The translations under genes and the position numbers were made by a program. A stretch of DNA of 64,000 nt from Tropicimonas sp. IMCC6043 (GTDB taxonomy: Bacteria; Pseudomonadota; Alphaproteobacteria; Rhodobacterales; Rhodobacteraceae), in assembly GCF_004146235.1 (NCBI RefSeq), contig NZ_SELO01000015.1:38419-102418 (forward strand). The letters run 5' to 3'. Positions 1 to 8,023 of the stretch are shown piece after piece. Each line of letters opens with the position of its first letter. Position 1 is the stretch's first letter. A model generated the notes under the pieces. That model was not told the origin of the DNA. It saw only the letters and a program-made list of their open reading frames with translations, and searched no databases.

Positions 1-498
1 GACGAGCTTGCGGACCCGGATTTCGTCGAGGATCTGCTCTGGCGAATCGACTCTGCAGATCTGCCGCCCGGGACGCTCGAGATCGAGATCACCGAGAACA
101 CGGCCATGAGCGACGGCGCCCAGATCCAGCGACAGCTTGAAAAGCTGCGGCTGGCCGGTGCGCGACTCGCGATCGACGATTTCGGCGTCGGATATTCGAA
201 TCTCGGCCGGCTCAAGGGGCTGGCCTTCGACACGCTCAAGCTCGACCGCAGCCTGCTGCTCGACGTCGGTGAGAACGAGGAGGCCGAAAACCTGATGGCG
301 ACGATTCTCGCCATGGCGCAGGTTATGAAGGCCGATGTCGTGGCCGAGGGGATCGAGACGACGGTCCAGCTCTCGGTTCTGGCGAAATACCAGTGCCGAT
401 TCTTTCAGGGGTTTCTTGGCGCCTATCCCATGCCGGTCGAGGACTTCGTATCTTGGCTGGATGCCGGACAGTCGTCGGAACGGCGTGACCGCGCCTAG
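1..498 (+). CDS. EAL-domain c-di-GMP phosphodiesterase, C-terminal part (5' end outside window)
   Basis: The frame is open from the first base, so the gene starts upstream of the window and only about 165 C-terminal residues are visible. They form the second half of an EAL domain, which hydrolyses cyclic di-GMP to pGpG. Visible hallmarks are the EITEN stretch near base 90, the metal-binding DDFG(V)G motif near 174-191, the KLDRS lysine near 238 and the AEGIET glutamate near 345. The C-terminal FFQGFLGAYPMP segment is typical of EAL domain ends. All metal and catalytic residues within this half are present, so the domain looks active. Whether a GGDEF or sensor domain precedes it cannot be seen. 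It ends 114 bases before kdgK and is probably not functionally tied to it. Confidence 0.9.
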   Translation, partial: DELADPDFVEDLLWRIDSADLPPGTLEIEITENTAMSDGAQIQRQLEKLRLAGARLAIDDFGVGYSNLGRLKGLAFDTLKLDRSLLLDVGENEEAENLMATILAMAQVMKADVVAEGIETTVQLSVLAKYQCRFFQGFLGAYPMPVEDFVSWLDAGQSSERRDRA

Positions 499-612
499 CA
501 GGGCCGGTGGCGGAGTGCTTCAGATCCGGCATTCCGGGCTTTCTCTGCCGGGGATTCAATCCCGCGCCTCTTCGATGTATCAAGTCGCGGTCAGCAACCG
601 GGAGCGAGCGAC

Positions 613-1548
613 ATGGGCAAGACCTACAAGACGATGGCCTGCATTGGCGAGGCGATGATTGAGCTGTCGCTCGGATCCACAGAGGGCAATGCGCGCGTTG
701 GCTATGCGGGCGATACGCTAAACACCGCGATCTATCTGCGTCGCCTGCTGCCGGCGGAGTTCGCGGTTGAATTTGTTTCCGTCGTCGGGACCGATCCCCT
801 GTCGGACCGTATGCTGGCCTTCGTCGAAAGCGAGGGGGTTGGCACGCGCCATATCCGCCGCCACCCTGACAGGATTCCCGGCCTCTACGCGATCACCACG
901 GACCCGAGCGGCGAGCGCAGTTTCACCTACTGGCGCGACAACTCGGCGGCGCGGACGCTATTCTCCGGTGACGGCGGTGAGACCTTCGCCGCGCTCTCGG
1001 GTTTTGATCTTGTCTACTATTCCGCCATCACCCTCGCGATTCTCAGCCCGAAGCAGCGGGCTGCGCTGTTCGACTGGATTGACAGCTACCGTGCCGCGGG
1101 CGGAATGGTCGCATTCGATTCCAATTTCCGCCGCAGGCTATGGGAAGATATCGCCACTGCGCGACGCGACGTAGAGACCGCCTGGCGGAAATGCGACGTT
1201 GCCTTTCCTTCGGTCGATGACGAGATCGACCTTTTCGGTGATGCCGATGCTGCTGCGGTTCTGCGCCGCCTCGAGGGCTACGGCGTGCCTTTCGGCGCGC
1301 TCAAGCGGGGCGGCGAGGGGCCGTTGCCGATCGGCGCAGAGCTTGCAGCGCCGCAGAGCTATCGGATGGTCGACAGGGTGGTCGATACCACCGCGGCGGG
1401 CGACAGCTTCGTCGGCGGTTTCCTGTCACAGGTCGCACAGGGGGGCGATATCGGCGCGGCGCTGATGGCCGGCCACGAATGCGCCGCGCGGGTGATAACC
1501 TGTCCTGGCGCCATCGTCCCGAAAGAGCGCTGGGCCGTAGGCCGATAG
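613..1548 (+). CDS. kdgK: 2-dehydro-3-deoxygluconokinase (PfkB-family sugar kinase)
   Basis: This 311-residue protein is a ribokinase/PfkB-type kinase that would phosphorylate 2-keto-3-deoxygluconate to KDPG, the shared end point of hexuronate catabolism before the Entner-Doudoroff aldolase. The N-terminal IGEAMIEL segment and the C-terminal PfkB signature DTTAAGDSFVGGF are visible; the catalytic aspartate is about D264. GDSF is intact and the usual GAGD appears as AAGD. The ATG at 613 is preceded by a GGGAGCGAG ribosome-binding site; an in-frame ATG at 634 is a weaker alternative. The KDG-kinase assignment rather than another sugar kinase rests on the neighbouring uxaC, kdgF and kduI. It converges on the GntR regulator gene, 87 bases apart. 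Confidence 0.85.
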   Translation: MGKTYKTMACIGEAMIELSLGSTEGNARVGYAGDTLNTAIYLRRLLPAEFAVEFVSVVGTDPLSDRMLAFVESEGVGTRHIRRHPDRIPGLYAITTDPSGERSFTYWRDNSAARTLFSGDGGETFAALSGFDLVYYSAITLAILSPKQRAALFDWIDSYRAAGGMVAFDSNFRRRLWEDIATARRDVETAWRKCDVAFPSVDDEIDLFGDADAAAVLRRLEGYGVPFGALKRGGEGPLPIGAELAAPQSYRMVDRVVDTTAAGDSFVGGFLSQVAQGGDIGAALMAGHECAARVITCPGAIVPKERWAVGR

Positions 1549-1635
1549 GTGCGGACTGCACGAAAACACGCCGTCGATGCTGTCAGTTGTGTACGGAACC
1601 CGGCTTTCGCCGATTGGCGCAGGGGATCAACGGGA

Positions 1636-2331
1636 TCAGCCGTCCGCGAAGTAGTCCGGATTGTCGGCGCGCAGGCGACCGATCTCGCCGCTCAACCGGG
1701 AAAGATGTGCACGCATCTTCCGGTCGGCAAGGTCGGCATCGCGCGCGACAATCGCCCGGAAGAGCTCCCGATGCTCCAACAGCGCCTGCCTCTGGTTGAA
1801 CGCCAGAGACAGGAGCCGCACCCGGTCGAGATGCGCCTTGCTCTCCTGGATGATCTGCCAGGCGAAAGCGTGGCCGGACATCAGCGAGAAGATTTCGTGG
1901 AACTGGTCATCGAGCAGGTGAAACCGCTTGCGATCATCGGCCTCGACCGCCGCCTCCTGCTGCGCGAGGTTGTCCTGCAACCTGGCCTTCCATTCCGGGG
2001 CAAGTGCCGCGCATCCGGCGCGCACGATCTCTGCCTCGAGCGCGGTGCGCACGAAACTCGCCTGCGTCACCGCCTCCGTCGAGATCAGGCTGACACGCGT
2101 CGCGCGTTGCGGGCGTATCTCCAGAAACCCGAGTTGCGACAGGCGGTAGAAGGCATCGCGCACCGGTTGCCGGGAGACGCTGAGCGCCTTTGCGACCTCG
2201 ACTTCGGACATCCGTGCACCGGGAGGGAGCACCAGCCACACGATCCGTGTGCGGAGCTCTTCAAAGACCTGGTCGGCAACGCTCGGGCGGGCAACCGGGT
2301 CGAGGCTGCCAAGGGCAGGGTGGTCTGACAT
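1636..2331 (-). CDS. GntR-family transcriptional regulator, FadR/FCD type
   Basis: A 231-residue regulator with an N-terminal winged helix-turn-helix (about residues 15-80, including SVSRQPVRDAFYRL, the usual GntR recognition region) followed by an all-helical FCD ligand domain (about 90-220). FCD-type GntR proteins such as UxuR, ExuR and LldR commonly respond to hexuronates or hydroxy-acids and usually repress. It is divergent from uxaC, with 99 bases between the start codons, and so is positioned to control both itself and the uronate operon. The effector is inferred from context only and is most likely galacturonate, glucuronate or a keto-deoxy intermediate. Confidence 0.88.
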   Translation of the reverse strand: MSDHPALGSLDPVARPSVADQVFEELRTRIVWLVLPPGARMSEVEVAKALSVSRQPVRDAFYRLSQLGFLEIRPQRATRVSLISTEAVTQASFVRTALEAEIVRAGCAALAPEWKARLQDNLAQQEAAVEADDRKRFHLLDDQFHEIFSLMSGHAFAWQIIQESKAHLDRVRLLSLAFNQRQALLEHRELFRAIVARDADLADRKMRAHLSRLSGEIGRLRADNPDYFADG

Positions 2332-2344
2332 GCGTTTCGTTCTC

Positions 2345-2373
2345 TTGACGAGAAGACCATACTAGCATATCAG
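2345..2373 (+). promoter_or_regulatory. Candidate sigma-70 promoter of the uxaC operon
   Basis: TTGACG at 2345-2350 and TATCAG at 2368-2373 are separated by 17 bases and point toward uxaC. The spacer holds a direct repeat, CATA-CTAG-CATA (2358-2369), which could be contacted by the divergent GntR regulator. The promoter is supported by spacing and position; the operator idea is weak. Confidence 0.45.
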
Positions 2374-2430
2374 TTTGCGGGAAGCCAGAAGTCAAGGCAC
2401 TCGGCAATCCAGTGAGGAGGCGGCGGCGCA

Positions 2431-3840
2431 ATGGCGCAACTCGATCCGGATCGGCTCTTTCCGACAGATGCGGGCGCACGGTCGCTGGCCCGCACGCTCT
2501 ACCAGACCGTGGCGAGCCTGCCGATCGTCAGCCCGCACGGCCACACCGATCCGCGCTGGTTCGCCGAGAACGAGGCATTTCCGGACCCTGCACAGCTCTT
2601 CGTGACGCCGGATCATTATGTCTTCCGCATGTTCTTCTCGCAGGGCGTCCGGTTGGAGGATCTCGGTGTTCCGACGGCGGATGGAAGTGCAGTCGAGACC
2701 GACGGGCGCCGGATCTGGCGCCGTTTCGCCGAGAATTTTCACCTGCTGCGCGGCACCCCCTCGCGGATGTGGATCGACCATTCCTTCCAGGAAGTGTTCG
2801 GGCTCAAGAAGCGGCTCTCGCCGGAAACCGCGGACGAGATCTATGACCACATCGATGCCTGCCTGAAGACGCCGGAGTTCCGACCGCGGGCGCTTTATGA
2901 GCGGTTCGGTATCGAGGTCATTGCAACGACCGAGAGCCCGCTCGACGACCTCCGCTGGCACCGGATGATCCGCGAAAGCGGCTGGACGGCCGGGCGCGTG
3001 GTTACCGCCTATCGCCCCGACCCGGTGGTCGACCCGGAGTTCGAAGGGTTTGCCGAGAATGTCGAGAAACTCGGCGAAATCACCGGCGCGACGGCGACGG
3101 ACTGGGACGGCTATCTCGAGGCCCACCGCATCCGGCGGGCCTATTTCAAGGAGTTTGGCGCCACCTCCACCGATCATGGCCACGCCACGGCGCGGACCGA
3201 AAATCTCCCCAGATCGGAGGCGGCGGCGTTGTTCGACAAGGCGCTGAACGGAACCTGCACGGCCGAGGAGGCCGATGCCTTCCGCGGCCAGATGCTGACG
3301 GAAATGGCGCGGATGAGCCTCGAGGACGGGCTGGTCATGCAGATCCATCCGGGCTCCGTGCGCAATCACTCGGCGCAGATCCTCGCCCGTTTCGGCCGCG
3401 ACAAGGGCTTCGACATCCCGTCGCGTACCGACTATGTCCGCGCGCTCCGGCCGATGCTCGACGCGGTGGGGCTGGAACCCGGCCTCTCTATCATCCTGTT
3501 CACGCTGGACGAGACCGCCTACAGCCGCGAACTCGCGCCGCTTGCCGGCGTCTACCCCTCGCTCAAGCTCGGCCCGGCCTGGTGGTTCTTCGACAGTCCC
3601 GAAGGGATGCGGCGCTACCGCGAACTCACCACCGAGACAGCCGGATTCTACAACACCGTCGGGTTCAACGACGACACACGCGCCTTCTGTTCCATCCCGG
3701 CGCGCCACGACGTCGCGCGGCGAGTGGACTGCGCCTATCTCGCGACGCTCGTCGCCACCGGGAGGCTGGCGGAAGACGAGGCCTACGAGGTCGCCCAAGA
3801 CCTCGCCTACCGGCTTGTGAAACAAGCCTATCATCTCTGA
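2431..3840 (+). CDS. uxaC: Glucuronate/galacturonate isomerase
   Basis: A 469-residue uronate isomerase, the usual length for UxaC. It converts D-glucuronate to fructuronate and D-galacturonate to tagaturonate in the cytoplasm. The N-terminal metal-binding HGHTD motif (H36, H38) within [14 protein letters not shown] is typical of this amidohydrolase-superfamily enzyme, and [10 protein letters not shown] and [12 protein letters not shown] are family signatures near the C-terminus. The ATG has a GGAGG box at about 2413-2418. It is the first gene of an operon continuing into dctPQM, kdgF and kduI. No tagaturonate reductase (UxaB) or altronate dehydratase (UxaA) is present in the window, so these steps must be encoded elsewhere or bypassed. 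Confidence 0.95.
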   Translation: MAQLDPDRLFPTDAGARSLARTLYQTVASLPIVSPHGHTDPRWFAENEAFPDPAQLFVTPDHYVFRMFFSQGVRLEDLGVPTADGSAVETDGRRIWRRFAENFHLLRGTPSRMWIDHSFQEVFGLKKRLSPETADEIYDHIDACLKTPEFRPRALYERFGIEVIATTESPLDDLRWHRMIRESGWTAGRVVTAYRPDPVVDPEFEGFAENVEKLGEITGATATDWDGYLEAHRIRRAYFKEFGATSTDHGHATARTENLPRSEAAALFDKALNGTCTAEEADAFRGQMLTEMARMSLEDGLVMQIHPGSVRNHSAQILARFGRDKGFDIPSRTDYVRALRPMLDAVGLEPGLSIILFTLDETAYSRELAPLAGVYPSLKLGPAWWFFDSPEGMRRYRELTTETAGFYNTVGFNDDTRAFCSIPARHDVARRVDCAYLATLVATGRLAEDEAYEVAQDLAYRLVKQAYHL

Positions 3841-3866
3841 CGACCAATCCTGTGGGAGGAAACACA

Positions 3867-4841
3867 ATGCTCAAGACAGTTACCGCCGCGCTGCTCACCA
3901 GCGTCGCGATGGCCGGTGCGGCCGTCGCATGCGAGGTCACCTTCAAGGCCTCCGACACCCATCCCGACGGCTACCCGACCGTCGAGGGCGTCAAGGCCAT
4001 GGGCGCCTATCTCGAGGAGAAGACCGACGGCCGCCTCTGCATCGAGATGTTCCACTCAGCCCAGCTCGGCGAGGAAAAGGACACGATCGAGCAGACCCAG
4101 TTCGGCGTCATCGACCTGAACCGCGTCTCTTTCGGCCCGTTCAACAACATCATCCCCGAGACCCAGGTCCCCTCGTTGCCCTATATCTTCCGGTCGACCG
4201 AGCACATGCACAAGGTCATGGACGGCGAGATCGGCCAGCAGATCTTCGACGCCTTCACCGATCACGACCTGATCGCGCTGACCTCCTATGACGCGGGCTC
4301 GCGCAGCTTCTACAACAGCCAGAAGCCGATCACCTCGCTGGCGGATCTCGAAGGCATGAAGTTCCGCGTCATGCAGTCGGACCTCTTCGTCGACATGGTC
4401 GGTGCGCTCGGCGCCAACGCCACGCCGATGCCCTATGGCGAGGTCTATAGTGGTATCCAGACCGGGGTTATCGACGGTGCCGAGAACAACTGGCCGTCCT
4501 ACGAGTCCTCCGGTCACTTCGAGGTTGCCGGCTACTACACGCTGGATCAGCACCTGATGGTGCCGGAAGTTCTTGTGATGTCGAAGAAGACCTGGGACAG
4601 CCTGTCCGAGGAAGATCAGAAGCTGGTGATGGAAGCGGCCAAGGAATCGACCGCCGTTCAGCGCAAGCTCTGGGCGGAGCGCGAAGCCGCCTCCGAAGAG
4701 AAGGTCCGTGCCGCCGGCAACGAAATCATCACCGATATCGACAAGACCCCGTTCGTCGAGGCGATGGCTCCGGTCTACGAGAAATACGTCACCGACGAAA
4801 CGCTCAAGGATCTGGTGGCCCGTATTCAGGCGACCGAGTGA
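3867..4841 (+). CDS. dctP: TRAP transporter substrate-binding protein, DctP family
   Basis: The 324-residue product has a Sec signal peptide (hydrophobic stretch to about residue 21, ending in an AVA-C type site) and the rest of a DctP-family solute-binding protein, including the conserved [22 protein letters not shown] and [18 protein letters not shown] segments. The arginine in FRVMQS is in the position that clamps the substrate carboxylate. The ATG at 3867 is chosen because GGGAGG lies 7-12 bases upstream and the signal peptide starts there; the frame is open further upstream but overlaps uxaC. Together with dctQ and dctM it forms a sodium-driven importer; galacturonate, glucuronate or unsaturated uronates are the likely cargo from context. 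Confidence 0.93.
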   Translation: MLKTVTAALLTSVAMAGAAVACEVTFKASDTHPDGYPTVEGVKAMGAYLEEKTDGRLCIEMFHSAQLGEEKDTIEQTQFGVIDLNRVSFGPFNNIIPETQVPSLPYIFRSTEHMHKVMDGEIGQQIFDAFTDHDLIALTSYDAGSRSFYNSQKPITSLADLEGMKFRVMQSDLFVDMVGALGANATPMPYGEVYSGIQTGVIDGAENNWPSYESSGHFEVAGYYTLDQHLMVPEVLVMSKKTWDSLSEEDQKLVMEAAKESTAVQRKLWAEREAASEEKVRAAGNEIITDIDKTPFVEAMAPVYEKYVTDETLKDLVARIQATE

Positions 4842-4855
4842 CCTGATCGAAACCC

Positions 4856-4879
4856 GCGGCGGCCCTTACCGGCCGCCGC
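4856..4879 (+). promoter_or_regulatory. Intercistronic hairpin between dctP and dctQ
   Basis: A perfect 9-bp stem (GCGGCGGCC, 4856-4864; GGCCGCCGC, 4871-4879) with a 6-base loop follows the dctP stop codon by 14 bases. No clean U-tract follows, so a partial terminator or 3'-end mRNA stabiliser that raises binding-protein levels over permease is more likely than full termination. Confidence 0.65.
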
Positions 4880-4899
4880 TTCCTTCTCCGGAGGTCCTC

Positions 4900-5466
4900 G
4901 TGCAGGAGAGAATGCAAGCCGTGGCGCGGCTCACGGCGATCATCGGACGCGCCGCGCTCTACATTTCCGGAACCGGGCTCGTCATCATGACTGCCATGAT
5001 CGCCGCCCAGGTCTTCTGGCGCTACATCCTGAACGACAGCATCATCTGGACCGAACCGGGGTCCGTCATGGTGATGGGCTGGTTCATCTTCCTCGGCGCT
5101 GCGGTGGGCGTGCGTGAGGGCTATCACCTCTCCTTCGACGTGTTCCTGATGATCATGCCCGACCGCGTGAAGCTCTGGATGCACTCTATCTCCGACATCG
5201 TCGTCGTCGCCTTCGGTGGCGGCATGATCTTCTACGGCTGGCAGCTTCTCGAAAGGACCGCCGGCAACAAGATCCCCTCGCTCGGTATTTCGGGCGCTTT
5301 CGATTTCTTTCCGCTGGTCAGCGGTGGTTTCCTGCTCGTCATCTTCTCGCTCGAACGCCTCGCACGGCGCGCCGCGGGGATGCCGACCGCCCGTTTCGGC
5401 GAAGACATCGACGAGGACGCGCTTGACGGCCGCGTGCCGGCCAACCGGATCGAGGAAGACATCTGA
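4900..5466 (+). CDS. dctQ: TRAP transporter small permease subunit, DctQ family
   Basis: A small membrane protein of about 188 residues with four predicted membrane segments, the DctQ topology. The conserved FWRYILNDSIIWTEP and GWFIFLGAAVGVREGYHLSFD regions are visible. DctQ pairs with DctM to form the membrane part of TRAP importers. The GTG at 4900 is chosen because GGAGG (4890-4894) is 5 bases upstream; ATG at 4912 is an alternative four codons in. The stop codon overlaps the dctM start by one base (TGATG), indicating translational coupling. The C-terminal tail after the last helix is acidic. Confidence 0.9.
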   Translation: MQERMQAVARLTAIIGRAALYISGTGLVIMTAMIAAQVFWRYILNDSIIWTEPGSVMVMGWFIFLGAAVGVREGYHLSFDVFLMIMPDRVKLWMHSISDIVVVAFGGGMIFYGWQLLERTAGNKIPSLGISGAFDFFPLVSGGFLLVIFSLERLARRAAGMPTARFGEDIDEDALDGRVPANRIEEDI

Positions 5467-6746
5467 TGGAATACTGGATCCTGTTCGGTACCTTCGTGTT
5501 CCTGCTCTTCATCGGCACGCCGATCGCCTTCTGCCTCGGCGTCGCCTCCTTCGCCACGGTCACATATCTCGGCCTGCCGCCGGTGGTCGTGTTCCAGCGA
5601 CTGAATTCCGGTGTTTCGGTCTTCGCGCTGATGGCGATCCCGTTCTTCATCTATGCCGGCGAGCTGATGGTTCGGGGCGATATCGCCCGAAGGCTCGTGG
5701 CGCTTGCGGGCTCGATGGTCGGCCATTTCAAGGGCGGGCTGGGACAGGTCAACATCCTGACCTCCGTCATGTTCGGCGGCATCTCTGGCTCGGCCGCGGC
5801 CGACACCTCGGCCATTGGTGGCATCATGATCGGCCAGATGGAAAGACGCGGCTATGACGTCGACTATGCCGTGGCCGTGACCGTGACCTCCTCCATGATC
5901 TCGCTGATGCTTCCGCCGTCGCACAACCTGATCATCTATTCGATCTCCGCCGGCGGAAAGCTCTCGATCGCCGATCTCTTCACTGCCGGCATCATCCCGG
6001 GCTTCATCCTGGCGGTCTCGCTGATGGTCGCCGCCTGGATCATGGCTCGCCGGCGGGACTACCCGACCGAGCCCTTCGAGGGCTGGAACATGGTTGGCCG
6101 GCTCTTCATCAACGCCGCGCCCGGGCTGATCCTCGTGGCGATCATCTTCGGGGGTGTCCGTTCGGGCATCTTCACGGCCTCGGAAAGCTCCTGCATCGCG
6201 GTGGTCTACGCGCTCTTCGCGACGCTGATCGCCTATCGCTCGCTCTCCTGGGAGGCTTTCGTCGGCGCCACGCTCGGTGCGGTCCGGACCACGGCGATGG
6301 TGCTCCTGGTGATCGGCTGCGCCGCCGGTTTCGGCTGGCTGCTGGCCTATCTCCGGATCCCGGCCGATCTCGTCGAATTCATGCAGGGCGTGTCGGACAA
6401 TCCGGTCGTCGTGTTGCTGCTGATCAATATCACCCTGCTGGTGCTCGGCACCTTCATGGACATGTCGCCGCTCATCGTCATCACCACGCCGATCTTCCTG
6501 CCGGTGGCGATGGCCTTCGGCGTCGACCCGGTGCATTTCGGGATCATCCTGATCCTCAACCTGGGCATCGGCCTCTGCACGCCACCCGTCGGCACGGTCC
6601 TCTTCGTCGGCTGCGCGGTGGGCAAGATTTCGATCTGGCAGGTGATGCGATCCATCGGCCCGTTCTACATCGCAGCACTCGTCACACTGATGCTGGTCAC
6701 CTTCATCCCGGCACTCTCGCTCTGGTTGCCGGCCCTGTTCCGTTAG
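5466..6746 (+). CDS. dctM: TRAP transporter large permease subunit, DctM family
   Basis: A 426-residue polytopic membrane protein of the DctM/SiaM family, the transport subunit that couples sodium entry to substrate import. Conserved features include GISGSAAADTSAIGGIMI, where the two scaffold and sodium sites of the family are built, the MLPPSHNLIIYS loop, and DMSPLIVITTPIFLPVA with NLGIGLCTPPVG in the second half. Length and hydropathy match a complete protein. It starts within the dctQ stop codon and is followed by kdgF after 9 bases, so all three TRAP genes and the enzymes are probably one transcript. Confidence 0.95.
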   Translation: MEYWILFGTFVFLLFIGTPIAFCLGVASFATVTYLGLPPVVVFQRLNSGVSVFALMAIPFFIYAGELMVRGDIARRLVALAGSMVGHFKGGLGQVNILTSVMFGGISGSAAADTSAIGGIMIGQMERRGYDVDYAVAVTVTSSMISLMLPPSHNLIIYSISAGGKLSIADLFTAGIIPGFILAVSLMVAAWIMARRRDYPTEPFEGWNMVGRLFINAAPGLILVAIIFGGVRSGIFTASESSCIAVVYALFATLIAYRSLSWEAFVGATLGAVRTTAMVLLVIGCAAGFGWLLAYLRIPADLVEFMQGVSDNPVVVLLLINITLLVLGTFMDMSPLIVITTPIFLPVAMAFGVDPVHFGIILILNLGIGLCTPPVGTVLFVGCAVGKISIWQVMRSIGPFYIAALVTLMLVTFIPALSLWLPALFR

Positions 6747-6755
6747 GAGAGACAC

Positions 6756-7067
6756 ATGGTCAAGACCTATCCTGTGGTGGAGGCGGCTCCCGGTTCCACG
6801 CGCCAGGTTCTGTCGGATTCCCCCGACCTGATGATGGTGCGGTTCACTTTCGACACGGGCGCGGAAGGCGCGCTGCACAACCACAGCCATGTGCAATCGA
6901 CCTATGTGCATTCCGGACGGTTCCGCTTCACCATCGGAGAGGAGAGCTTCGAGGTCGGGCCCGGCGACAGTTTCGTGATCCCGTCGAACGCCGTGCATGG
7001 CTGCCGCTGCCTCGAGGCCGGTGCGCTCATCGACAGTTTCACCCCGCGCCGAGACGACTTCCTCTGA
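6756..7067 (+). CDS. kdgF: Cupin protein, KdgF-like (unsaturated uronate linearisation)
   Basis: A 103-residue single-domain cupin. KdgF proteins open the ring of 4,5-unsaturated uronates released from pectin or alginate oligomers, giving 4-deoxy-L-threo-5-hexosulose uronate, the substrate of KduI. The cupin metal motif is visible as HNHSHVQ (H43, H45 and Q47) with a late histidine at H81 in AVHGC, and PGDSFVIP forms the second cupin motif. GGAGAG precedes the ATG. Position directly before kduI supports the KdgF reading over an unrelated small cupin. No signal peptide is seen, so the enzyme is cytoplasmic. Confidence 0.85.
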   Translation: MVKTYPVVEAAPGSTRQVLSDSPDLMMVRFTFDTGAEGALHNHSHVQSTYVHSGRFRFTIGEESFEVGPGDSFVIPSNAVHGCRCLEAGALIDSFTPRRDDFL

Positions 7068-7077
7068 AAGGTCTGCC

Positions 7078-7902
7078 ATGCTCACCGTCGAGACCCGCCA
7101 CGCCATCGACCCGATCGCTGCAAGGGCGATGGATACTGCTGCACTCCGCAGCCATTTCCACGCCGGCGGGTTGTTCGCGGCGGGTGAGATCCGCCTTGTC
7201 TACACTCACTACGATCGCCTGATCCTCGGCGGTGTGGTGCCTGAAGGTGGCAGCCTCGTGCTCGACGCGGTGGCGGAGGCCGGCACCACCTCGATCCTCG
7301 ACCGCCGCGAGATGGGAATCCTCAATATCGGCGGGCCTGGCGAGGTCGCGGCCGGCGGCGAGAGCTGGGCGATGCAGAAGGGCGAAATCCTCTACCTGCC
7401 GCTTGGCTCCGGCCCGGTGACTTTCTCCGGGCAGGGACGGTTCTACGTTACATCCGCGCCGGCTCACCGCGCGACTGAGGCGAAGCTGGTCACGCCCGAG
7501 ATGGCCAACCGGTTGGAACTCGGCGCGCAGGAGAGCGTCAACCGCCGGTCGCTCCTGCAATTCATCCATCCCGACATCGTCGACAGCTGCCAGCTGGTCA
7601 TGGGCTACACGATCATCCACGAAGGCTCGGCCTGGAACACCATGCCCGCCCATACCCATGACCGCCGGATGGAGGCCTATCTCTATTTCGACATGGATCC
7701 CGCGCAGCGCGTCTTCCACCTGATGGGGCAGCCGCAGGAAACCCGCCACATCGTGATGGGGCCGGAGGAGGCGGTGATCTCGCCGCCCTGGTCGATCCAT
7801 GCCGGCGCCGGCACCGGGGCCTACAGCTTTTGCTGGGTCATGGCAGGCGACAATGTCGATTTCACCGACATGGACATGGTCGCCATTGCTGACATGACCT
7901 GA
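7078..7902 (+). CDS. kduI: 5-dehydro-4-deoxy-D-glucuronate isomerase
   Basis: The 274-residue product matches KduI, which isomerises 5-keto-4-deoxyuronate (DKI) to 2,5-diketo-3-deoxygluconate (DKII). The expected zinc ligands are present: H192, H194 and E199 in AHTHDRRME, and H241 in WSIHAG. They keep the spacing of the E. coli enzyme (H196, H198, E203, H245) with a constant offset of four. The ATG at 7078 follows kdgF by 10 bases with AAAGG upstream; the frame is open further upstream but that part overlaps kdgF. It is the last gene of the uronate operon. KduD, the next enzyme, is not in the window. Confidence 0.95.
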   Translation: MLTVETRHAIDPIAARAMDTAALRSHFHAGGLFAAGEIRLVYTHYDRLILGGVVPEGGSLVLDAVAEAGTTSILDRREMGILNIGGPGEVAAGGESWAMQKGEILYLPLGSGPVTFSGQGRFYVTSAPAHRATEAKLVTPEMANRLELGAQESVNRRSLLQFIHPDIVDSCQLVMGYTIIHEGSAWNTMPAHTHDRRMEAYLYFDMDPAQRVFHLMGQPQETRHIVMGPEEAVISPPWSIHAGAGTGAYSFCWVMAGDNVDFTDMDMVAIADMT

Positions 7903-7922
7903 GGATCGGGGGCGCTGCCCCT

Positions 7923-7942
7923 GTCGTCGCCTGCGCGACGAC
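7923..7942 (+). terminator. Hairpin after kduI
   Basis: A perfect 8-bp stem (GTCGTCGC/GCGACGAC) with a CTGC loop lies 20 bases after the kduI stop. No strong U-tract follows, so it may need Rho or act with the next hairpin. Confidence 0.45.
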
Positions 7943-7970
7943 TTCCCCGGGAAATTTTCGAGCAGAAGAA

Positions 7971-7999
7971 GGCGACGGTCGTTTTCGGCGTCCGTCGCC
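7971..7999 (-). terminator. Hairpin after the PaaK-like gene
   Basis: GGCGACGG (7971-7978) pairs with CCGTCGCC (7992-7999) across a 13-base loop. It lies 24 bases beyond the end of the minus-strand ligase gene, between two converging genes, and probably serves as its 3' terminator. The T content after the stem is low. Confidence 0.4.
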
Positions 8000-8023
8000 G
8001 GGATGCGTCCTCCGACCGTCTGG

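Noticed and set aside
2358..2369. A direct repeat CATA-CTAG-CATA as operator of the GntR regulator
   Set aside because: It is not palindromic, whereas FCD-type GntR operators are; mentioned only as a weak option within the promoter entry.
5232..7106. A 624-codon open frame on the minus strand opposite dctM, kdgF and kduI
   Set aside because: It is antisense to intact TRAP and KduI genes, has extreme His/Arg/Asp composition and no family features; long antisense frames are expected at this GC content.
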